Source of the DNA: Rothia sp. (in: high G+C Gram-positive bacteria)
GTDB lineage: Bacteria > Actinomycetota > Actinomycetes > Actinomycetales > Micrococcaceae
Assembly (NCBI RefSeq): GCF_030540545.1
Contig: NZ_JAUNVZ010000006.1
Coordinates: forward strand, 49,714-113,713
DNA: 64,000 nucleotides
Reading direction: 5' to 3'
Position 1 is the stretch's first letter, and every line of letters starts with the position of its first letter. The position numbers and the translations under genes are program-made. This document shows, piece by piece, positions 8,357 to 17,369 of this stretch. The notes under the pieces are model-generated. The model was not told the origin of the DNA and did not search any database. It worked only from the letters and a program-made list of their open reading frames with translations.

Positions 8357-9235
8357 ATGAGATTGACCGTGATTGGCAGTAGCGGCTCGTTCCCGGGGCC
8401 TTCCTCCCCGGCAAGCTGCTATATGCTCTCGGCCGAGGATGAACAGGGTAAAACCTGGCGCGTGCTCATGGATATGGGCAATGGCGCGCTGGGCGTGCTG
8501 CAGCGCCATATTCAGCTGGAAGATATTGACGCGATTCTCATCTCCCATCTGCACCCGGATCACTGCATTGACCTTTCCGGTCTGCATGTGGCGGTCAAAT
8601 GGGATCCTCGCGGCTGGCCCAAGGGGCGCATTCCCCTCTACGGCCCCGATCATATTAATGAGTACCTTTCGGCAACCCACGGCCTGGACCCCGAGCCGGG
8701 TATGAGCACCGAGTTTGAGTACCATAGCTGGGTTGAGCAGCAGCCGGTAAGCATTGGTCCCTTCACCATTACGCCCTATCGCGTGGTGCACCCCTCTAAG
8801 GATCCTTACGCCCTGCGCGTGGAGTGCCGCGATGCGCACGGCTACACTCTGCTGTGCTATTCGGGCGATACGGATTTGTGCGATGGCCTGGTGCATGCTG
8901 CCGCCGGTGCTGACCTTTTCCTGTGCGAGGCAGCCTACCAGGAGGGTCGCGATGATGCACTCCGCGGTATTCACTTGACCGGTTTGCGTGCAGGTCAGGC
9001 GGCGAAAGAGGCGGGCGTGCGTAATCTGCTGCTGACCCACCTGCCGGTGTGGAATGACCCGGATATTGCTGTCGCCGAGGCAAAGCAGGCATTTAGAGGC
9101 CCGGTGGGCGTTGCCGAGGTGGGGGCTACCTACCGTGTGCATCCTCGCCCGGAGCCCCATAATCCGCCGACCACCACCCTCAGTGCCATTGCGCGTGTGG
9201 ATCCGCCCCTGCGCACCATTGTGCTGGAATCCTAA
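8357..9235 (+). CDS. Metallo-beta-lactamase-fold phosphodiesterase (Rv1339-like)
   Basis: A 292-residue MBL-fold hydrolase starting MRLTVIGSSGSFPGPSSPAS. Metal-binding motif LISHLHPDHCIDLSGL supplies His/Asp ligands, and LLCYSGDTDLCDG and LLLTHLPVW carry later ligands. The gene position between murI and rph matches Mycobacterium tuberculosis Rv1339, reported as an atypical class II cyclic-AMP phosphodiesterase. A cyclic nucleotide-degrading role is therefore plausible; it is an inference from synteny and fold, and a tRNase Z-like activity is the alternative. The ATG follows AAGGACAG. Confidence 0.82.
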   Translation: MRLTVIGSSGSFPGPSSPASCYMLSAEDEQGKTWRVLMDMGNGALGVLQRHIQLEDIDAILISHLHPDHCIDLSGLHVAVKWDPRGWPKGRIPLYGPDHINEYLSATHGLDPEPGMSTEFEYHSWVEQQPVSIGPFTITPYRVVHPSKDPYALRVECRDAHGYTLLCYSGDTDLCDGLVHAAAGADLFLCEAAYQEGRDDALRGIHLTGLRAGQAAKEAGVRNLLLTHLPVWNDPDIAVAEAKQAFRGPVGVAEVGATYRVHPRPEPHNPPTTTLSAIARVDPPLRTIVLES

Positions 9236-9278
9236 ACTTATCCCTGATATACCTGTCCCTTCACAGAAAAGATAGACC

Positions 9279-10013
9279 ATGACTGAATACACCCGAGCCG
9301 ACGGCCGCGCCGTGAACGAGCTGCGCCCCATTAGCATTACCCGCGGCTGGTCCCGCCACGCCGAAGGCTCCGCCCTGATCGAATTCGGCAATACCCGCGT
9401 GCTGTGCACCGCCTCCTTTACCGAGGGCGTGCCCCGCTGGCTCAAGGGCGAAGGCAAGGGGTGGGTGACCGCAGAATACGCCATGCTGCCGCGCGCAACC
9501 AATACCCGCAATACCCGTGAGGCGGTCAAGGGCAAGCAGGGCGGCCGCACCCACGAAATTTCCCGCCTGATTGGTCGCTCCCTGCGCGCCATTATTGACA
9601 CCGAGAAGCTGGGCGAAAACACCATTGTGCTTGACTGCGATGTGCTGCAGGCTGACGGTGGCACCCGCACCGCCTCCATTACCGGCGCCTATGTTGCCCT
9701 GGCAGATGCCATTAGCTGGGCTAAGGAACACGGCATTATTGCTCCGGGTGCGCAGGTGCTCAAGGACTCTGTCTCCGCGATTTCCGTAGGCATTGTGGAC
9801 GGCACCGCGGTGCTGGACCTGCCCTATGTTGAGGATTCCCGCGCCGAAACCGATATGAATGTTGTGGTTACCGGCTCCGGTAAGTTTATTGAGGTTCAGG
9901 GTACCGCCGAGGGCGAGCCCTTTGACCGTGACGAGCTGAACCGTCTGTTGGATCTGGCTCTGGAGGGCACCTATGAGCTCTCCGAGATTCAGCGCGAATC
10001 CCTGGGTAAGTAG
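9279..10013 (+). CDS. rph: Ribonuclease PH
   Basis: Phosphorolytic 3'-5' exoribonuclease that trims tRNA 3' ends. The 244-residue protein begins [19 protein letters not shown], then [17 protein letters not shown], the [14 protein letters not shown] segment and [20 protein letters not shown] (phosphate and catalytic Asp region), all typical. The ATG follows AAAAGATAG. It ends 12 nt before rdgB; the pair is a standard actinobacterial unit. Confidence 0.95.
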   Translation: MTEYTRADGRAVNELRPISITRGWSRHAEGSALIEFGNTRVLCTASFTEGVPRWLKGEGKGWVTAEYAMLPRATNTRNTREAVKGKQGGRTHEISRLIGRSLRAIIDTEKLGENTIVLDCDVLQADGGTRTASITGAYVALADAISWAKEHGIIAPGAQVLKDSVSAISVGIVDGTAVLDLPYVEDSRAETDMNVVVTGSGKFIEVQGTAEGEPFDRDELNRLLDLALEGTYELSEIQRESLGK

Positions 10014-10025
10014 GGGAGTAGTACC

Positions 10026-10709
10026 GTGCCGACTATTGTTATTGCTACCGGTAATCAGGGTAAGCTGCGAGAGCTGCGAGAGCTGCTGCGCGGCGCGATC
10101 CCCGGGCTGGATGTTGATACCGAGGTGGTCAGCGCCGCCGAGGTTAACGCCCCCGATGTACCCGAAACCGGCGTGAGCTTTGCCGAGAATTCTCTGCTGA
10201 AGGCGCGCGCTGTTGCCGACGCTACCGGTCTGATTGCTATTGCCGATGACTCCGGCTTGCAGGTGGATGTGCTCGGCGGTGCACCCGGTATTTTCTCGGC
10301 GCGCTGGGCGGGCCGTCACGGCGATGATAGCGCGAATTTGAACCTGCTGCTGGCTCAGCTGAGCGATATTGCTCCCGAGCATCGTACCGCTCACTTTAGC
10401 TGCGCTGCTTCCTTGGCTTTGCCGGCTTCCCGCGGTGATTTCATCGCGGTTGAGCACGGCTATATGCCCGGTGTGCTGCGCTATGAGAGCGCCGGTGAGG
10501 GTGGTTTTGGGTACGACCCAATCTTTGAATCGACCGAGCTGACCGAGGGTATTGACGGCCATGACCCGGCATATAACGGCGAGTACGCGCACCTGACCAA
10601 TGCTGAAATCCCGGCGGAGATCAAGAACGCCATTAGCCATCGCGCTCGCGCTTTTAATGCTCTGCTGCCGCAGATTATTCGGGCGGTTGAGCTTTACCAC
10701 GGCGAATAA
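10026..10709 (+). CDS. rdgB: Non-canonical purine NTP pyrophosphatase (RdgB/HAM1)
   Basis: It hydrolyses dITP, XTP and ITP to monophosphates and so cleans the nucleotide pool. The 227-residue protein has IATGNQGKLRELREL (T-G-N motif at residues 8-10), the ADDSGL metal-binding motif, GIFSARWAG, and GFGYDPIFE near the C-terminal part, then SHRARAF. The start is GTG at 10026, 12 nt after rph, with GGGAG upstream. It is the last gene of the clpS-rdgB run. Confidence 0.93.
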   Translation: MPTIVIATGNQGKLRELRELLRGAIPGLDVDTEVVSAAEVNAPDVPETGVSFAENSLLKARAVADATGLIAIADDSGLQVDVLGGAPGIFSARWAGRHGDDSANLNLLLAQLSDIAPEHRTAHFSCAASLALPASRGDFIAVEHGYMPGVLRYESAGEGGFGYDPIFESTELTEGIDGHDPAYNGEYAHLTNAEIPAEIKNAISHRARAFNALLPQIIRAVELYHGE

Positions 10710-10789
10710 CGCCCACCCAATAGCTGCGCGGTGCCTGAGCTAAACATGTATGCTCAGCTCTTCGAAAATGCCCGCGCGCATGTGCATCC

Positions 10790-10835
10790 CTGTGCAGTCC
10801 ACGCTAGGATAGAATATCTCGGGTGGACTGCACAG
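10790..10835. repeat. 13-bp perfect inverted repeat around a -10-like box upstream of parE
   Basis: Arms CTGTGCAGTCCAC (10790-10802) and GTGGACTGCACAG (10823-10835) enclose 20 nt containing TAGAAT (10810-10815). It could be an operator over the parE promoter. It could also be a terminator for rdgB, though it has no U-run. Confidence 0.6.
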
Positions 10836-10914
10836 CTCTGCGCGCTTATCGGGCAGGCTCCCCGATATCTGCCCACTACTTAGCACTGACCAAACCAACG
10901 CAAAGGACTTTTTC

Positions 10915-13017
10915 GTGGCAACTTCCTCGTATACCGCCCGCAGCCTCTCCGTGCTCGAAGGCCTCGAAGCCGTCCGCAAGCGCCCCGGCATGTACATTGG
11001 CTCCACCGACTCGCGAGGCCTGATGCACTGCCTCTGGGAGATTATTGATAACTCCGTGGACGAGGCACTGGCGGGTTTCGGCCAGTCCATTAACATTATT
11101 CTCTACCGAGACGGCTCCGTAGAGGTCCAGGATGACGGCCGCGGTATTCCCACCGATATTGAGCCACGCACCGGTCTATCCGGCGTGGAGGTGGTCTTTA
11201 CCAAGCTGCACGCGGGCGGTAAGTTCGGCGGCGGCTCTTACACCGCATCCGGCGGTCTGCACGGCGTGGGCGCCTCCGTGGTTAATGCTCTCTCCTCCCG
11301 TCTGGATGTTCAGGTGGACCGCGGATCTAAGACCTACCAGATGTCTTTCCGCCACGGCGTGCCGGGTGTTTTTGACTCCGGTCGCACCCCCAAGCCCGAG
11401 GATTCTTTCACCCCCGCGTCCGAAGATAATGCGGCGCTGCAGATTGTTGGCAAGGCTAAGCGCGGCGTGACCGGCACCCGCGTGCGCTATTGGGCAGATC
11501 CGCAGATTTTCACCCCGGATGCGCGCTTTAGCTACCAGGATTTGGCGGCGCGCGCTCGCCAGACTTCCTTCCTCATTCCGGGTTTGCGCATTGCTATTCG
11601 CGATGAGCGTCGTCTGCCCGGTACCCCCGGCGAATTTGGTACCTATGAAGAGGTTTTCCAGCACGATGGCGGCATTAGCGAATTCGTAGAATTTTTGGCG
11701 CACGATAGCGCCGTGACCGATATTTGGCGTTTTAGCGGCCGCGGCTCCTTTACCGAGACCGTGCCCGTGCTGGGCGAAGACGGCCGCTCGGTGCTGCAGG
11801 ATGTTGAGCGCGAGTGTGAGGTGGATGTCGCCCTGCGCTGGGGTATTGGCTATGAGACCACTCTGCGCTCCTTTGTGAATATTATTTCCACTCCCAAGGG
11901 CGGCACGCACGCTACCGGTTTTGAACAGGGTTTGCTCAAGACGATGCGTAAGCACCTGGCGGATAATGCCCGCAAGTTCAAGGTCGGCAATGACAAGATC
12001 GAAAAGGACGATGTGCTTGCCGGTCTGACCGCTGTGCTAACTGTGCGCCTGGCAGAACCCCAGTTCGAGGGTCAGACCAAGGAGATTCTGGGTACCCCTG
12101 CGGTGCGTCAGATTGTCTCTAAGGTGGTTGCCGATCAGCTTAAGGCTCGCCTGGAGGCTACCGCTCGCGTGGAAAAGGCGCAGGCAACTGCCCTGTGCGA
12201 GAAGGTTGTTTCCGAGATGAAGACGCGTATTTCGGCGCGTGTTCATAAGGAAACCCAGCGCCGTAAGAACGCCCTGGAATCTTCCTCTATGCCCACCAAA
12301 TTGGTGGATTGCCGCTCTACCGATGTTGCGCATTCTGAACTCTTTATTGTGGAGGGTGACTCGGCGCTGGGTACCGCGCGCCTGGCTCGTTCCTCGTCCT
12401 ATCAGGCACTGCTGCCCATTCGCGGTAAGATTCTGAATACTCAGCGCGCCTCGGTGACCGATATGCTGGCTAATGCCGAGTGTGCGGCGCTGATTCAGGT
12501 CATTGGTGCCGGTTCGGGTCGTACCTTTGATTTGGAGGCGGCTCGCTACGGCAAAGTGATTATGATGACCGATGCCGATGTGGACGGTGCCCATATTCGC
12601 ACCCTGCTGCTGACTCTCTTCTACCGCTATATGCGCCCGCTGATTGAGGACGGTCGCGTGTACGCTGCGGTTCCGCCCCTGCACCGCGTGGAGGTTATTA
12701 ACCGCGGTAAGGCCAATGAGATGGTGTATACCTACTCTGAGCGTGAGCTGCACGAGCTGCTGGATCAGCTGCAGGCCGATGGCAAGAGCTATAAGGAGCC
12801 GATTCAGCGTTATAAGGGTCTGGGTGAGATGGACGCCGATCAGTTGGCTGAGACCACCATGGATCCGCGCCACCGCATGCTGCGCCGTGTGCGTGTTGAG
12901 GATGCGGCTGCTGCGGAGCGTGTCTTTGAGCTGCTGATGGGTTCGCAGGTGGCTCCGCGTAAGGAGTTCATTATTGCCGGCGCTCATGACTTCGATCAGG
13001 AGAATATTGACGCTTAG
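10915..13017 (+). CDS. parE: DNA topoisomerase IV subunit B (type IIA topoisomerase ATPase subunit)
   Basis: ATPase and TOPRIM subunit of a type IIA topoisomerase that decatenates or relaxes DNA. The 700-residue protein begins LEGLEAVRKRPGMYIGSTDS, the GHKL ATPase N-terminus, with DNSVDEALAGFG and GLHGVGASVVNALS. The TOPRIM domain has EGDSALGTARLAR (about 479) and DADVDGAHIRTL (about 552). EGDSALG rather than EGDSAGG and its pairing with a ParC-type subunit at 28.4 kb favour topoisomerase IV (ParY of Streptomyces) over the dnaA-linked gyrB. Start is GTG at 10915. Confidence 0.9.
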   Translation: MATSSYTARSLSVLEGLEAVRKRPGMYIGSTDSRGLMHCLWEIIDNSVDEALAGFGQSINIILYRDGSVEVQDDGRGIPTDIEPRTGLSGVEVVFTKLHAGGKFGGGSYTASGGLHGVGASVVNALSSRLDVQVDRGSKTYQMSFRHGVPGVFDSGRTPKPEDSFTPASEDNAALQIVGKAKRGVTGTRVRYWADPQIFTPDARFSYQDLAARARQTSFLIPGLRIAIRDERRLPGTPGEFGTYEEVFQHDGGISEFVEFLAHDSAVTDIWRFSGRGSFTETVPVLGEDGRSVLQDVERECEVDVALRWGIGYETTLRSFVNIISTPKGGTHATGFEQGLLKTMRKHLADNARKFKVGNDKIEKDDVLAGLTAVLTVRLAEPQFEGQTKEILGTPAVRQIVSKVVADQLKARLEATARVEKAQATALCEKVVSEMKTRISARVHKETQRRKNALESSSMPTKLVDCRSTDVAHSELFIVEGDSALGTARLARSSSYQALLPIRGKILNTQRASVTDMLANAECAALIQVIGAGSGRTFDLEAARYGKVIMMTDADVDGAHIRTLLLTLFYRYMRPLIEDGRVYAAVPPLHRVEVINRGKANEMVYTYSERELHELLDQLQADGKSYKEPIQRYKGLGEMDADQLAETTMDPRHRMLRRVRVEDAAAAERVFELLMGSQVAPRKEFIIAGAHDFDQENIDA

Positions 13018-13073
13018 CCGGAGTCGCCTAGTCACGGTTTACTCGGAGTTATAGTTTCATATGAGCACTCACT

Positions 13074-13120
13074 AGGGTGTGGTACCTTCGATCCGACGGA
13101 TTGTGACGGTACCACACCCT
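13074..13120 (+). terminator. Terminator after parE
   Basis: 13-bp perfect arms AGGGTGTGGTACC / GGTACCACACCCT (13074-13086, 13108-13120), followed by a weak T-run. Confidence 0.75.
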
Positions 13121-13628
13121 AAGTTTATGTGATAATTCTCATACCACTATCTGTGAGTGTATACTAAAAACGCTCTCTTTGGCGTTCTTGAGCCTGTCTG
13201 TGGCTCTAGATTTTTGGTGTGTGCACCCTCATAAGTTCTTCCAGTGCTCGCGCGGAATTCTGGGTGCTGTCAGTACAAAATTTTTGAAAGAACCGCGGAA
13301 TAACGGGGGAGAATGCATGGTTATACTCTCGGGATAGCGGAAATTTAGCGACACTATGTCACAATGACCCTATTTGACAGTGGCGGGGGATAACGTGGTA
13401 TATACCTTTAGCCATCCGTCAAGCCCCCGTATTCTCGCGTGAAAATCGGTACAAACAATGCGGAATATAAACGCGATACGGTAGCAATAACAGGATTTAA
13501 CCCCGCGCGTGTGACGCGTTCAGATGGTGCGACGAAGGCACGGCTGGCGCCCGGTGCGAGAGGTAAATCCGCCCGGTTGGGACATCAATAAAGATGCGCC
13601 CATTCACACACAATAGAAAAGGACCATC
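13121..13628. other. Long leader/intergenic region upstream of cydA
   Basis: 508 bp with no supported gene. It precedes cydA and presumably holds its promoter and regulatory sites. I see no clear consensus promoter. The last 140 bp have paired segments (see the separate entry). Confidence 0.5.
13493..13570 (+). ncRNA. Candidate structured leader of cydA
   Basis: GGATTTA (13493-13499) can pair with TAAATCC (13564-13570). This closes a domain that contains hairpin CGCGT-GTG-ACGCG (13506-13518) and a second stem GCAC/GTGC (13538-13557). The domain ends 58 nt before the cydA ATG. A riboswitch-like or attenuator leader is possible, but no known family was recognised. Confidence 0.3.
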
Positions 13629-15203
13629 ATGGACCCGTTAGCAGTAGGGCGGTGGCAGTTTGGTATCACCACCGTCTACCACTTCTTTATGGTGCCCCTA
13701 ACCCTGGGCCTGGGCATGGTTGTAACCTTCTTGTACATTCGCTATCTGATGACCAAGAAGGACGAATACAAGCGCATGACCAAGTTCTGGGGCAAGCTGT
13801 ACCTCATTAACTTCGCCATGGGTGTGGCAACCGGTCTGGTGCAGGAATTCCAGTTCGGTATGGCGTGGAGCGAATACTCCCGCTTCGTGGGTGACGTCTT
13901 CGGCGCACCCCTGGCAATGGAAGGCATGTTCGCCTTCTTCGTTGAGTCCACCTTCCTGGGTCTGTGGATCTTCGGCTGGGATCGCCTCAAGCCCAAGGTT
14001 CACGCATTCTGCCTGTTCATGGCGGTGCTGGGCTCCTGGATTTCCGCGTTCTTCATTCTGGTGGCTAACTCCTGGATGCAGCACCCTGTCGGCGTGGAGA
14101 TGGTCGACGGCCGTCCCCGCATGACCGATATTGGTGCCGTGATCTTCAACCCCACCGCATGGGTGACCTTCCCCCACGTGATCTTCGGCGCTATTCAGGT
14201 TGCCGGCGGTTTCCTGGTGGGTATCGCCTGGTACAAGCTCTACCGTCGCCGCAAGGACGGCATTGACTCCGTCAAGGACGGCAAGGTTGTTATTGGCGAC
14301 GCCGGCATCGGCGCACGCGATAAGACCGACTACTGGGTATGGTGGCGCAGCCTGCGCATTGGCGCAATCGTCGGCCTGATTGGCTTTGCCGGTGTGGGTG
14401 CTTCCGGTCACCTGCAGGCTCAGCTGATGATTCACGAGCAGCCCATGAAGATGGCAGCGGCAGAGGCGGTCTGCGAAGACACCACTGCATTCTCCGTTTT
14501 CACCTACATGTCGCCCACCGCATCCAGCTGTGAGGATATCCACCCGGTTATTGAAATCCCCGGCGTGCTTTCCTTCCTGGGTCACGATAACTTCGACACT
14601 AAGGTTCCGGGTATTGAGACCCTCGAGCCCAAGTATGAAGAGGCATTTGGTTCCCACCTGCCCAATGATGAAATCCTGGGTGAGCGTGCCGGTCAGAAGA
14701 TCAACTACGTTCCGCCGATTTTCATCTCTTATTGGGGTTTCCGCGCCATGATTGGCTTCGGCGGTATTGCCGCTCTGGCTCATCTGTACGTGCTCTGGTT
14801 TACCCGTAAGAAGGGTACCGGTACCGTACCGGACTCCAAGCTGTGGAGCAACACCTTCATTGCACTGATTATGGCTCCCTTCTTCGGCAACGCTTTCGGC
14901 TGGATTTTCACCGAAATGGGTCGTCAGCCCTTCGTGGTTGTACCCAACTGGGAAGGTGACCACGCGGTGAAGATGTTTACCGCTCAGGCAGTTTCCTCCG
15001 GTGTTGACGGTTACGAGATTCTCTTCTCCCTAATCACCCTGGGTCTGATCTACGGCATCCTGATGGTTGTCGAGGTTTACCTGCTCAAGAAGTACGTCAA
15101 GGTCGGCGTGGCAGCAGCTATGCCGGAACTGGTCGAATCCCCGCATGATGACGAGGATAAGAACACCGGTTCCAAGCGTGACGTGCTGGAGTTCGCCTAC
15201 TAA
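13629..15203 (+). CDS. cydA: Cytochrome bd oxidase subunit I
   Basis: Membrane subunit binding hemes b558, b595 and d of the cytochrome bd quinol oxidase, which works at low oxygen. The 524-residue protein begins LAVGRWQFGITTVYHFFMVPLT (conserved heme-ligand His18), and has EFQFGMAWSEYSRFVG, the GRQPF motif of the quinol-binding region (about residue 431), and about nine membrane segments. The Q-loop is of the short type. The ATG follows AAAAGGACC. cydB begins 21 nt downstream. Confidence 0.96.
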   Translation: MDPLAVGRWQFGITTVYHFFMVPLTLGLGMVVTFLYIRYLMTKKDEYKRMTKFWGKLYLINFAMGVATGLVQEFQFGMAWSEYSRFVGDVFGAPLAMEGMFAFFVESTFLGLWIFGWDRLKPKVHAFCLFMAVLGSWISAFFILVANSWMQHPVGVEMVDGRPRMTDIGAVIFNPTAWVTFPHVIFGAIQVAGGFLVGIAWYKLYRRRKDGIDSVKDGKVVIGDAGIGARDKTDYWVWWRSLRIGAIVGLIGFAGVGASGHLQAQLMIHEQPMKMAAAEAVCEDTTAFSVFTYMSPTASSCEDIHPVIEIPGVLSFLGHDNFDTKVPGIETLEPKYEEAFGSHLPNDEILGERAGQKINYVPPIFISYWGFRAMIGFGGIAALAHLYVLWFTRKKGTGTVPDSKLWSNTFIALIMAPFFGNAFGWIFTEMGRQPFVVVPNWEGDHAVKMFTAQAVSSGVDGYEILFSLITLGLIYGILMVVEVYLLKKYVKVGVAAAMPELVESPHDDEDKNTGSKRDVLEFAY

Positions 15204-15224
15204 GGCGGGGAAAGGAAATTAATC

Positions 15225-16319
15225 ATGAAGACGAGTTTCTCTTTCGATATTTTCGCAAACCAGCCGGCACTTCCCACCCTCTGGTTCCTGATTATCGGCG
15301 TGTTCTGGGTCGGCTACCTGATCCTGGATACCTTCGATCTGGGTGTTGGTATGCTCATGAGCCGTTTCTTCGCCCGCAATGAGAAGGAACGCCGCCTGCT
15401 GCTGAACACCATCGGCCCCCTCTGGGACGGTAACGAAGTGTGGCTGGTGACCGGCGGTGCAGCGATCTTCGCAGCATTCCCGCTCTGGTACGCCTCCCTC
15501 TTCTCGGCACTGTACATTCCTCTGACCCTGGCTCTGGTCGCACTGATTTTCCGTGTGGTCGCTATTGAGTACCGCGGTAAGAAGAATGACGAGCGTTGGA
15601 TTAAGAACTGGAATATTGCCATTGTTCTTTCCTCCCTCTTTATCGCTCTGCTGGTCGGTGCCCTGCTGGCTCTGACCACTACCGGTCTGCCGATCAACGC
15701 ACACCAGGACCGCGTGGGTGGCCCCTTCGTCTGGGCAACCTTCCCCTATATTGCATTCGTGCTGCTGGGTGGTCTGGGTCTGGTTGGTTTCTCCCTGGCT
15801 CACGGTCTGGCGTTTATTGCGCTGAAGACCGACGGTGAGGTTCGCGACCGCGCTCGCACCGCCTTCACCAAGTGGGTATTCGTGCTGGTTCTGCCCCTGG
15901 TTCTGTGGGTTCTGCACATGGACTTCCACGGCGGTAATGGCTTCTCCTGGATCTTCACCGTGCTGGCTGTTATTGCCCTGGTCTGGGCATGGATTAGCGC
16001 TCGAGGCGGTCGCGAGGGCCGTGCTTTTAGCGGTATGGCTCTGTTCGTGGCGTTCGGTACTCTGGCTATTTTCATGGCTCTGTTCCCGAATGTTCTGCCC
16101 TCGACCATTGATCCGGCGTACAGCCTGACCATTTCGAATGCATCCGGTTCCGAGTACACCCTGGGTGTGATGACCTGGGTTGGTCTGGGCGGTCTGCCCT
16201 TCGTGCTGGCATACCAGACCTGGACCTTCTGGGTATTCCGCAAGCGTCTGCATGTGGATCACATCCCCGAAGCTCACGATGCCTACGAGCTGGCTGAGAT
16301 GCCTAACCGTACCAAGTAG
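15225..16319 (+). CDS. cydB: Cytochrome bd oxidase subunit II
   Basis: Partner of CydA in the bd oxidase. The 364-residue membrane protein has LWFLIIGVFWVGYLILDTFDLGVGML near the N-terminus and GPLWDGNEVWLVTGGAAIFAAFP, both family hallmarks, and about eight membrane segments. The C-terminal tail ends YELAEMPNRTK. The last 135 bp of this gene are duplicated 1.2 kb downstream. In many actinobacteria cydDC follows directly; here it is 8 kb away. Confidence 0.96.
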   Translation: MKTSFSFDIFANQPALPTLWFLIIGVFWVGYLILDTFDLGVGMLMSRFFARNEKERRLLLNTIGPLWDGNEVWLVTGGAAIFAAFPLWYASLFSALYIPLTLALVALIFRVVAIEYRGKKNDERWIKNWNIAIVLSSLFIALLVGALLALTTTGLPINAHQDRVGGPFVWATFPYIAFVLLGGLGLVGFSLAHGLAFIALKTDGEVRDRARTAFTKWVFVLVLPLVLWVLHMDFHGGNGFSWIFTVLAVIALVWAWISARGGREGRAFSGMALFVAFGTLAIFMALFPNVLPSTIDPAYSLTISNASGSEYTLGVMTWVGLGGLPFVLAYQTWTFWVFRKRLHVDHIPEAHDAYELAEMPNRTK

Positions 16320-16349
16320 TGCGTAGCTAGGTTCGTATTGCTGAATATG

Positions 16350-16395
16350 CAGCGGTGCCCCGGCAAGGTTATACCTTGCCGGGGCACCGCTGTAT
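16350..16395 (+). terminator. Strong terminator after cydB
   Basis: 20-bp perfect arms CAGCGGTGCCCCGGCAAGGT / ACCTTGCCGGGGCACCGCTG with a 2-nt loop, then TATT. Confidence 0.85.
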
Positions 16396-16531
16396 TCACC
16401 AAAGATTTTTGATGTTTCGGATAATTTTCCTGCGTAACAGTGCTCTACGGTGCTAGGATTGGGCTAATACCTTAGGGGAACTGACCTAGGGAGCCTAAGG
16501 TGTGGATGCAATCGTGTAGGAGCTGAGCACC

Positions 16532-17362
16532 GTGAAGAAGAATATTTCATGTGTGGCTATTGCAGCATTGGTGCTGACCGGCTGCATGGCAAACCCTTAT
16601 GCCAATATGGAGCGTGATACCTCGGCTCACGCCATTTTGGATTATGAAAACAACCGGATTATTATGCCCCTGGATGCCTACTCTCCGTACTTTATGGAGC
16701 AGTATCAGGGTAAGGCTCTGGATATTTTGAATGAGCGCTGCTTTAAAGAAAAGTCCGGTATCGAAGTACATGGAGCTACACGAGGCGCCTCGATTATGGG
16801 GCAGGGGCGTGAATACGGTCTGTGGAATCCTGAATACACTGCGCGCTATGGTCTTCTGGATCGTGCAACCAATGGTGAAAAACCATCAGAGGAATATACC
16901 AAGGTGTACGAGAAGTATATGCGGGAATGCTACGAGGGGTATACCAAACCTGAAATAGAGAAGATTGGTAATACGCACCCGAATACATCAACCTATATGA
17001 TGATTCATAATCAAGCAATTGGGGCTGCGGCTTCTCACAAGGATTGGAAAGAGGCGCGCGAGAAGTGGTTTACCTGTCTGCGTAGTAAAGGTTTGACCCC
17101 TCGAACCGATGAAGGCAGCTGGAGTGTTGTTGAGGAATCGGGGATGGACACATCTGGACCTCCTTCTGAGGAGGAAATCCGTATCGCCACGATTGAGGCT
17201 CAGTGCTCTAAAGATACCGGTATGGCTCAGACCTTGGCTGACCTTGTAGCAAGTTATCAGGCTCCTTTGATTAAGAAGCATGAGGTGCAGCTTCAAAAGG
17301 AGCTGGATGAGTACAAAGCCAATAATGAGAAGTTCAAGAAGTTTGTGCTCGATAACCAATAG
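16532..17362 (+). CDS. Paralogous lipoprotein 1 of the cyd-island family
   Basis: Unrecognised 276-residue lipoprotein. The signal peptide ends in lipobox LTGC (Cys18). The mature part begins with ANPYANMERDTSAHAILDYE and has GQGREYGLWNPEYTARYGLL and WFTCLRSKGLTP, with four conserved cysteines (CF, ECY, TCL, QCS) that could form two disulfides. A charged helical C-terminal tail (LQKELDEYKANNEKFKKF) may be a coiled coil. The GTG start is preceded by AGGAG. Two homologs lie at 18255 and 19736. GC content is lower than in the flanking cyd genes. A surface-exposed role is likely; the function is unknown. Confidence 0.8.
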   Translation: MKKNISCVAIAALVLTGCMANPYANMERDTSAHAILDYENNRIIMPLDAYSPYFMEQYQGKALDILNERCFKEKSGIEVHGATRGASIMGQGREYGLWNPEYTARYGLLDRATNGEKPSEEYTKVYEKYMRECYEGYTKPEIEKIGNTHPNTSTYMMIHNQAIGAAASHKDWKEAREKWFTCLRSKGLTPRTDEGSWSVVEESGMDTSGPPSEEEIRIATIEAQCSKDTGMAQTLADLVASYQAPLIKKHEVQLQKELDEYKANNEKFKKFVLDNQ

Positions 17363-17369
17363 TTGTGTG

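Noticed and set aside
8264-9679. Minus-strand frame of 471 codons opposite the phosphodiesterase gene
   Set aside because: Spans two real plus-strand genes and an intergenic gap; no domain and no ribosome binding site.
9261-10700. Long minus-strand open frame opposite rph and rdgB
   Set aside because: It is a GC-rich shadow of two well-supported genes, with low-complexity composition and no domain.
10915-13017. Calling this gene gyrB
   Set aside because: It is not next to dnaA/recF, carries EGDSALG rather than EGDSAGG, and a ParC-type partner is encoded in the window; parE is the better name.
13370-13400. A Rex (redox) operator upstream of cydA
   Set aside because: Only a short, asymmetric partial match (GTCACAATGA) was seen; not enough to claim a site.
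13698-14963. Long minus-strand frame opposite cydA
   Set aside because: Shadow frame; cydA is unambiguous and the antisense peptide has no recognisable feature.
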